64,000 bases of DNA from Prinsepia uniflora. Its lineage: Eukaryota; Streptophyta; Magnoliopsida; Rosales; Rosaceae. This document shows, in pieces, positions 57,313 to 64,000 of this stretch. The position numbers were made by a program, and so were the translations under genes. The notes under the pieces were generated by a model. The model made no database searches and was not told the DNA's origin. It saw nothing but the letters and a program-made list of their open reading frames with translations. The stretch covers positions 15,983,816 through 16,047,815 of the forward strand of contig CM064875.1 of the NCBI GenBank assembly GCA_032719365.1. The letters are read 5' to 3'. How positions within the stretch are numbered: position 1 is the first letter of the stretch; each line of letters opens with the position of its first letter.

Positions 57313-58027
57313 TGTAACGACCCGTCCCAGAAGTTAGGATTAAGACCATAATTAAGATGAGATTATTTCCCCCGTAGGCCTATTGAGTTTAAAGACTCAG
57401 GAGTTTAAAGACTCGGATATTATTGAGGCCTGGATTGAGTTTAAAGACTCGTGAATTTAAAGACTCGGATAGATGCAGCAGGTTTGATCGGTTGGTTATG
57501 GCTTGGTACTTATGTTTTCTGATACAGTTTTATGACACTGAGGATATGATTTCTATAACGGTGTTTTATAGTGTTTCTGTTTTTTATGATGAGGTTTATG
57601 TGAATTATAACTGTTTTAATAACTGGGTTATGCATGTGGTTTCAAAACGGAGGGCCAAACCCGGTTTTCTTATAAATGGTTTTGGGAACTTTTCTTTTAT
57701 TCTGGTCCACTCACACCTTCTGTTTTAAATTTCCCTCCAGGTCGTGGAGCTAGCGCGGGGTTTTGGTGTCGAGGCAGCGTCTGAGGCATAGAAGTTACGA
57801 GAGCGATCCCGGAGTGTCGTAAAGTTTTCCGTGTGCGTGTATCTAGTTACCAGTTTTCTTTCTGTTGTATTCAGTACTATGCTCTGTAAACTTTAACTTC
57901 GAGATGTTTTAAAGTTCTCCTGCGTCTGACGAGGTATTTTAGTGGTTGCTTTGGTATTGTGTCGGGGTGTCAGACGAGAGCAGGATTTACCTCGGTTTTC
58001 GGGGTGAAACCGGGGTGGGTCCTGACA
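57313..58027 (+). mobile_element. Chromovirus-type solo LTR, 715 bp
   Basis: TGTAACGACCCGTCCC to GGGTGGGTCCTGACA, flanked by the perfect TSD TCAAT (57308-57312 and 58028-58032). TATAAAT at about 57671 and the shared GTCCACTCACAC motif at 57715-57726. It begins with repeated GTTTAAAGACTC units. A smaller family than the LARD-like LTR. Confidence 0.9.
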
Positions 58028-58032
58028 TCAAT

Positions 58033-59756
58033 CCCTTCCATGAGATCTTATTTCTAAAAAGTGTTTTTCTTCAATTATATTCATATGTGATTAGTCTTGA
58101 AATCCATAACATAAACTCATCACATATGTTAGAATGAGTGTAAGCTTAGGATTCTTGAGTGTATTGAGAGATGCCTAGTGAGAATTAGAGTCAACGCGAA
58201 ATCTTTCTAGGGTGCTTAGATGATATTCTTTTCAAGAAAGATTATTTAAATATTGGCATACACACTTGACACATATGACTAATAGCTATAGTACAACTTT
58301 TGGTATTCTAAAACATGTTTCTGACTTTTATTCTTATTATCTTGTTAATGTAGTATTTCTAGCCCATTCATTGTCTGAGTAAAATATTTGTGGGTATCAT
58401 GTTGCTGTCACCCTTAGAGACAAAACTCCTCCTACAAGGTGAACCTAGAGGTTTAAATGTTTATCTTTACTAGATCGAGTCGTTTATTTTTCTATTTTTC
58501 TAAGAGACTAGCAAACAGTTAGGTTTGAGAGTATTTGATTAGAAATTATTTATGCATCTTTTTGATGTCGTCGAGTGCCCTTTTTACTTATCTTTTTAGT
58601 TAATCCAAGCAATCAATAAGAGAAAATGATATCTTTTGTGATACTTATGCAGAATAGGAAAATGGAGTTAAAGCCATGAAATGGTCCCAAAAAGGTACAT
58701 AGGTCCCAACTAAAGTCTTACCATGTAGAAAAACCCAACCGAGCTCTAGAGCCGAGGTGCCTGTCCTACAACATGTATTATGTCACAGGTATGTCATTGG
58801 GATGTCACTGAGATGTCACTAGCATGTCACTGGGATCTCACTAGACCATGTCACTGGGATGTCACTGGCGTGTCACTGGGATGTCACTGGCGTGTCACTG
58901 GACGACTTCTGTACCTGATTTCTAGCCTTAACTGCGCCAATGACCAGCAATACACAATTTTGGCCTCTTCATTCCAGTTGGTTAAGAGTGAACTCCTTGT
59001 GCGATTGTCATGCATTTGACATACATTTTTTACCCACTTTCCAAGCATGCAATCAAGGCTCAATTATGGTGACTTTCAATTTCAACTTATTTCAAGGGTC
59101 AAATCGGGTTTTGTGAGAGCCTTGGCCTCATTCGATTACCTTCCAATGTCTATGCAAGATCAAACCACCCAGATGAACTCTAAGTGTTCTAATCACAGCC
59201 TTCCAGGTATCTTTAAGTCCAAGATCGACCAAGAACATTTTATCCTTTTTCTTGGCTGAAAGCATCTCCTTATCAGACTTGGAATTGATTTAGTGGTCAA
59301 AGTCTACTAAGGACAACTAGAAAATCCGAATTCTATTAAATTGCACAGCTAACAAACGTCCTATTTTATCTCTCTTATTCATGCTTGCTATCCAAGAAAG
59401 GCTAGAGCTCTTATCAAACTCCTTACATGACAAGGAATAAGCAAGAACCTTCTAGAACTAGGTTTTGCTTATCAATTAAAAATAGGACAACATAGACTCC
59501 GAATTGAAAGGGAATTTTATTTAGAATGATCTTCTAGGATCTAGAGGAATAAGGTCTTATTTAAAGAAGTCCAAGAGGAACGACCAGGGGATTCAATTTC
59601 GGCCCTAAAAATATACCTTAGCAGCAAAGATTATTTTGGGGTTTTTGAATTGAAGCTGTTAGAGAGTTAGGCATTTTGTTCTTAGAATAAACCTAACGTG
59701 ATGAGACCCACTAGGGGATCTAGGACTCGTTGAGGGGTATCCGGACCTATTGGGGG
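58033..59756. other. Host-like intergenic DNA
   Basis: No convincing coding region; open frames at 58780 and 59047 are short and featureless. Holds the minisatellite at 58780-58901. Confidence 0.5.
58780..58901. repeat. 11-bp minisatellite, about 11 copies
   Basis: Units of the type ATGTCACTGGG, one with a 2-bp insertion (near 58840-58852). The His/Trp-rich open frame across it is an artefact. Confidence 0.9.
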
Positions 59757-60503
59757 TGTTGATTGATCTCCTACTTCTGCTCGGTGAATGACCTGCAAGG
59801 TAGAGAGAACACTATACACTGGTGAGGTGCCAGCCTAAGAGGCTCTAATGCTTAAGTTAGTAAACATATGGAACACCTGATAGGAGAATCACAACATAAG
59901 GCTGCCGAGTGGAGCTTGTGTCTACTTCTAGAGAGAGAAGATACGAGAGATAGTTACCTTTATGAAAGGGTCTAGGGGTATTTATAGTAGGCATGAATGT
60001 GATGGTTGAGCACTGTTTGGAGCAGGTTCCAAGTTGTGATTCGAGATGCAGCCACATGCCCTACCAATTCGAGATAAGTGCCATATGGCTACCAAATTCT
60101 TAGTTAGTTCAGGGGTTGGTGTGTCAGCGAGTTTTTGTTGATAGCTAGCCTGATCAGATCGAGGGGTGCTGATCATACCTGCTGAGTGGTGTAGGGTTCA
60201 TGCCTGCCAAGTGAGGTGTACTGATGTTCCTGCTGACTGGTTTCTTGCATTGCTTACCGACTGACATCTTGTAGTGCCTGCCAAATGGGTCCTTCCGACT
60301 GGTGGTTGTGTTTCTTATATGGAGCCTGGTTATTTGATATGGTATCAAAAGAAGTCGCCTAAGTCTTTAATTAAGGTAGATTTCCTCGGTCGAGGACTTA
60401 TAACCTAGGCCGATACATGTCGACCAACCAGGGTAATGTACCCCCTAACCCCCCAAGTACTAGACAGAGGAAGTGTGTCGGGGTCAATATTTTTAGTAAG
60501 CCA
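59757..60503 (-). repeat. Tat-type LTR (3' LTR of a second Tat element, minus strand)
   Basis: Plus-strand left end TGTTGATTGATC corresponds to the CTTCAACA-type end of the other Tat LTRs. The right end is AGTAAGCCA, followed by a GTTGGGGAC polypurine tract (minus strand, 60504-60512). Minus-strand TATAAATA at 59979-59986 is followed by CATAAAGGTAACTATC, as in the Tat LTR. The right edge is less certain than the left. Confidence 0.6.
59979..59986 (-). promoter_or_regulatory. TATA box of the minus-strand Tat LTR
   Basis: TATAAATA on the minus strand, upstream of the conserved ATAAAGGTAAC segment of Tat LTRs. Confidence 0.5.
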
Positions 60504-60570
60504 GTCCCCAACAGTTGGTTAGTGAGGATTATTCCTGTCTATCGAATGAGTGAGTGAGATTTCAGCTTCT

Positions 60571-61078
60571 AATCGGTCGCAATGTGCCTACTTGCCGATT
60601 AGGATCACTAGAGCACCTTGTCGGATGTTGCCGATTGGTCGCAATGTGCCTGCTTGCCAACCGGGGCACTAACGTTTGAGGAGACTTCGTAAGTGGCTCT
60701 TGATCGGTCACAATGTGCATGCCTGCTAATCAAGGCCGTGAGAGTGGCTCGCCGAATGTTGTTGATCGGTCGTAATGTTCCTATTTATTTATTGAAACAC
60801 TAGCATTTGAGGACACTTTGCCAGTACCTTGACTAATGTGCCTGATCGGTCGCAATGTGCTTGCTTGCCGATCAGGACATCGACGCATGAGGTACTGTGT
60901 GAATGACTCCTGTTAAGTAGCAATGTGTCTGCTTTCCAATCAAGGCCGCAAAGCACCTTGTCTTATGTTTCCGATGAGTCGCAATGTGCATGCTTGCCAA
61001 TCAGAACACCAGCATTTGAGCATACTTCGTACGAAGCATTTGGTCGGTCGCAATGTTCCTGCTTGTCGATCGGGGTGT
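60571..61078. repeat. Tandem repeats in the second Tat element
   Basis: Eight units opening with variants of GATCGGTCGCAATGTGCCTG and TTGCCGATCAGG, spaced alternately about 58-80 bp, so a dimeric repeat of roughly 130 bp. Diverged between copies. Confidence 0.85.
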
Positions 61079-61144
61079 ACTTCGAAATGAGTTTGAGGTG
61101 TCGAGGATCATCATTTTTTGTTTTGTTTTTGTTTTTTTTTACAG

Positions 61145-62625
61145 TTCGTCCACTAGTTGAGAAGGCGGATGCGAAAAATATGAGTGAAGAAATTAACAAG
61201 TATACCAAGATTACCAAGAAAGATAAGGCAACCAAGTTAGCATTCAAGCCGAAAAAGGATGGGTCGGCCCAGCAGGGAGGTTATAGGTACAAGTCTGTGT
61301 GATCAATAAGCCAAAGGCCCCTGTAAAGGGTGATCGGCAGGATAGCGACATGCAATCGACCAGAGGCTCAACCAAGTGGGAATCAACGGGAATCCCAAGC
61401 AAGTGGGTCTAAGTCAGAACAACAGCTAAGTGGCGATCAAACAACTGGTCCTAAGAAGATCCCGGTGATCGGCATGAAACAGCAGATCATTGGTGGGTTG
61501 GAATAGGCCCAAGAACATCGACAGAAATTGTTGGAGGCTCGTCATAGGTAATCTCCCCTGCAGCCGATGTATTAGAGGATGATGTTTCCGAGCGACGACG
61601 TAGAGGGTTACCCAGACAAAAGTCACGGAAGAGCCCCAGGATAAGGTCCTTAGAAAGCCGAGACTGGATCTGCCACCCCTAGAGAAGTAGAAAAAGCTAA
61701 TTGGTAACCAAGGGATTTAGTCTGTTTTTTTAACCCATTGACGCCTCCGATCTTGTTCTGTCCGCCAAGGCGGATGATGGGTGGACCAAGGTGACCTACC
61801 GCATGCACCTAACATTGGTGATGGTTTCCAATGCCATTGTTCTAAGGTCTCAAAAGCCCCTGGTGGAGATTAATGAGATGGGCACATCCAACCTTCTCGA
61901 TCTGTATGCCAAGGTCCTTATTGAACATGCCCATGTAAGTAGTTTGAACCCTACCGAGTAAGTTGGCCGTTTGAGTTTTATGTGTTTTATTTTTATCGAT
62001 TTCTAACCAAGTGTTGGTGGATCAATAGTGCTTTGGTGAGGTGTACGTGGCCCTCCAGAAGGCTGCCAGGCACTCCCAGAGGCTGGAAGCTGAACGGAAG
62101 GTTGTTCGGCAACGGAATGAGTGGTTTAAGGACAAAGAGCAAGAGGCTCAATCTACCTTCAAGCAGTTGGCTGAGCTGGAGAAGGAAGTTCAATGGCAGA
62201 AGTAGCTGGACGATTGGGAGGACATGGTTAATGCCTTCCAGATTGAGCTGACAAAGCGGGAGAAGCGTATGCTCATGATGTAAGAAGAAATTAATCGGCT
62301 CTGGACCTGTCTTGCAGCTAATCGGTAGCAAACACTGGAGTGGGGTAGTACTTGTGAAGGTCGAGGACGACTGCATGCAGCGTGTTCTTTTCTTCAATCC
62401 TGGCGTGAGCTTGCAGTTTCCATGGTTGGACAAGCCCCCAGTCCTAACGAAAACCTTCGAGATGCCGAAAGGTGTAGAGAAGGAAAGTACTAGGAAATCG
62501 GTACTTCAGCCACATAGGCCGATCAACGAGGTTGAGAAGCCCACCAGTGGTGCCTCCAAGGAACCTACAACCCCCCTTCCAAGCAAGACAAGAGTGCCAA
62601 CGAGGAGCTGGAGATTGTGGATTGA
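61145..62625 (+). pseudogene. Second copy of the Tat antisense spliced gene, 3' half, decayed
   Basis: The host element is on the minus strand, so this plus-strand gene is antisense to it, as at 16406-18773. A pyrimidine tract and CAG acceptor (ending 61144) open an exon with phase 1 (VRPLVEKADA...), matching the phase-1 acceptor before VLYHLGSRIY in the first copy. A clean stretch (about 61741-61934) ends in IEHAH, then GT-AG intron 61935-62028 (phase 0), then CFGEVYVALQKAARHSQRLE, equivalent to ALGEVYLQLGNSQRRV. A Lys/Glu coiled coil follows. There are many stops (TAG at 62203, TAA at 62281 and others) and at least one frameshift; the conserved N-terminal exons are absent. Confidence 0.65.
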
Positions 62626-63690
62626 TTCCGAGTGGCAAGGCCTTGTAATTTTCCCTCTGTTTTTGTTTTTTATTTTGTTCCGGGGTATGCCCTGTGTAAC
62701 TGTAAGACATTATTTTGGAATTGAATCAGCTTTCTATTTCTCCTTCTGTTGGATCTGATTGGGGATTGAGACCTTTGTATGAATGAAATAGCATATTGCC
62801 GATCAAGGTACACTTGAATGTTTTCCTTTGGAATTTTTTTAACTGTCTTAGTTAACTGAATGTATCTTGTAGAGTGCACTGAATCAGTAGAAAATGTAGG
62901 GTGAAAAAAGAGTGTCGAGTTGCCATCGTGTGCCTAGTAAATGTGAGGCACATGGGTTAGAATTGGCAAGGAGGTGCCAATTATGACTCATGCCAGGTTG
63001 CTGAATGGCTTTGACTTATGTAAAGGTGACCCACATCAATGCAAGAAGCATGTGTAATTAGCACTGATGATGGTCGTCCGAGCTACTTACGAGTGCCGAC
63101 CAGTTAGGCCTTAGTGGAGAAATTACGTCTACCACAAAAGGGAATCATATGTAAGGTAGTACGAGATTGGCAGCAGGTGAATGAGGGTGCCAATTCACAG
63201 GGTATTGTTGGGTAGACACCAAACAATATTGTTATATGGGTGTCGATTGGCTGGGAATTTAATATAGGTCGTCATGGCGAAGGCCGATCGGACGCATGTT
63301 TCGCGTGTGTCGAGTGAAATGATTGGCGAATGACCTACCGATTGGAGTGGTCTATGGCCAAAATTCCTTCTCCAAATGTGCTTCCAATTGGAAGTGGTAG
63401 GAAATGGTTGTCGAATGAAGGTTCTGATAGGCTTACACTTGAATTGTTAAAAGAAATTGAAAATCATAATAGGCATTCTTCATTCAAAAATAGCAACAAG
63501 TTCAATTGGAGATGGCGGGCCAAATCGAATACAAAAATGTATGCTAATGCTAAGTAAGTCCGGCTAGTGTGTTACTTGTATAAGAGCTTGAGATGATCGA
63601 CGTGCCATGGGTGTGTCAGAAGACGACCGTCCGTAGTTTGTAGTTCATAGGTCCCCGGATGACGGACCTTTGTTACCATGTGGGGGTTTT
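62626..63690. other. Non-coding part of the second Tat element or flanking DNA
   Basis: No domain recognised. A 75-codon open frame (63330-63557), Asn/Lys/Ser-rich, is unassigned. GATCGG and CCGATTGG phrases echo the tandem repeats to the left. Confidence 0.35.
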
Positions 63691-64000
63691 TGACAGGACC
63701 CGCCCCCAATCCCCCTTGATTAAGGGCTAAGTCCTGTTCCTGTCTAACTTACGCATGACACGAAGGCTAAACCGACATCCAACCTCCATGTGACACGTAA
63801 GTTGGACAAGGGACTTTCCAACGCACTGTTCCAAACTTCCGGACTTCCCAGAGCGCGCAGAATCTACTGTGGATCGCGTGTGTGATGTCTCCGTCACTTT
63901 TGTCCAACAACCAGCACCGCGAAAACCTGGAGGGTATCGAAAACATGAAAAGACTGTGAGTGGACAAAATAAATAATAATTTCAGAAAAACAGTTATCAG
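63691..64000 (-). mobile_element. Chromovirus-type LTR, partial (runs off the window)
   Basis: Starts TGACAGGACCCGCCCCC, the complement of the usual LTR end GGGTCCTGTCA, and contains CTGTGAGTGGAC at 63954-63965, the motif shared by the other chromovirus LTRs. Only the last ~310 bp of the LTR are visible. Confidence 0.6.

Noticed and set aside
60571..61078. CRISPR-like array
   Set aside because: Repeats are diverged, unevenly spaced and lie in a plant retrotransposon; no spacers or cas genes.

Overview
The window is nuclear DNA from a flowering plant, most likely a eudicot: AT-rich, one recognisable host gene, and everything else built from plant-type transposable elements stacked inside one another. 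I cannot name the species. All assignments rest on motifs, reading frames, terminal repeats and target-site duplications (TSDs) read by eye.

Layout. (1) 1-6376: AT-rich intergenic DNA around the one intact host gene, a minus-strand C2H2 zinc-finger repressor (2958-3785) with a CT/GA microsatellite on each side, then a tRNA-derived SINE-like repeat and a decayed gene fragment. (2) 6377-20528: a minus-strand chromovirus-type solo LTR (TSD ATTAG) split by two insertions: a Cassandra TRIM whose LTRs carry 5S rRNA-like sequence (7705-8342), and a Tat-lineage Ty3/gypsy retrotransposon (8816-20233). The Tat element has decayed gag-pol on the plus strand and, downstream of pol, a multi-exon antisense gene with its own TATA box. 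(3) 20529-28340: a LINE remnant, a 2.9 kb solo LTR (TSD ATTCT) and a decayed Helitron helicase gene, itself interrupted by a hAT-type MITE with an exact 8-bp TSD. (4) 28341-32406: AT-rich DNA, a Tat-type solo LTR and a second Tat LTR with leader. (5) 32407-56925: a tandem array of a large, apparently non-coding chromovirus-like element (LARD-like: 3,061-bp LTRs, about 3.6 kb internal region, tRNA-Met primer site) in the order LTR-internal-LTR-internal-LTR remnant. A complete 12.6 kb minus-strand Athila-type retrotransposon (38688-51279, TSD CCCTG) is nested in the first internal region. (6) 56926-64000: a 715-bp solo LTR (TSD TCAAT), host-like DNA with an 11-bp minisatellite, the 3' end of another Tat element on the minus strand (LTR, tandem repeats and a decayed copy of the same antisense gene), and the start of one more chromovirus-type LTR.

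How the parts relate. The coding sequences are mostly the normal cassette of plant Ty3/gypsy elements (gag, aspartic protease, reverse transcriptase, RNase H, integrase), all broken. Nesting gives a relative order: the chromovirus LTR and LARD-like array predate the Tat and Athila elements inside them, and the LTR pairs agree (about 5% divergence in the part of the LARD LTRs compared, about 2-3% for Athila and Tat). The most unusual biology is the antisense, intron-containing gene in the 3' part of the Tat elements. It occurs in two diverged elements here with intron positions conserved, and in the better copy all three introns join the reading frames exactly.
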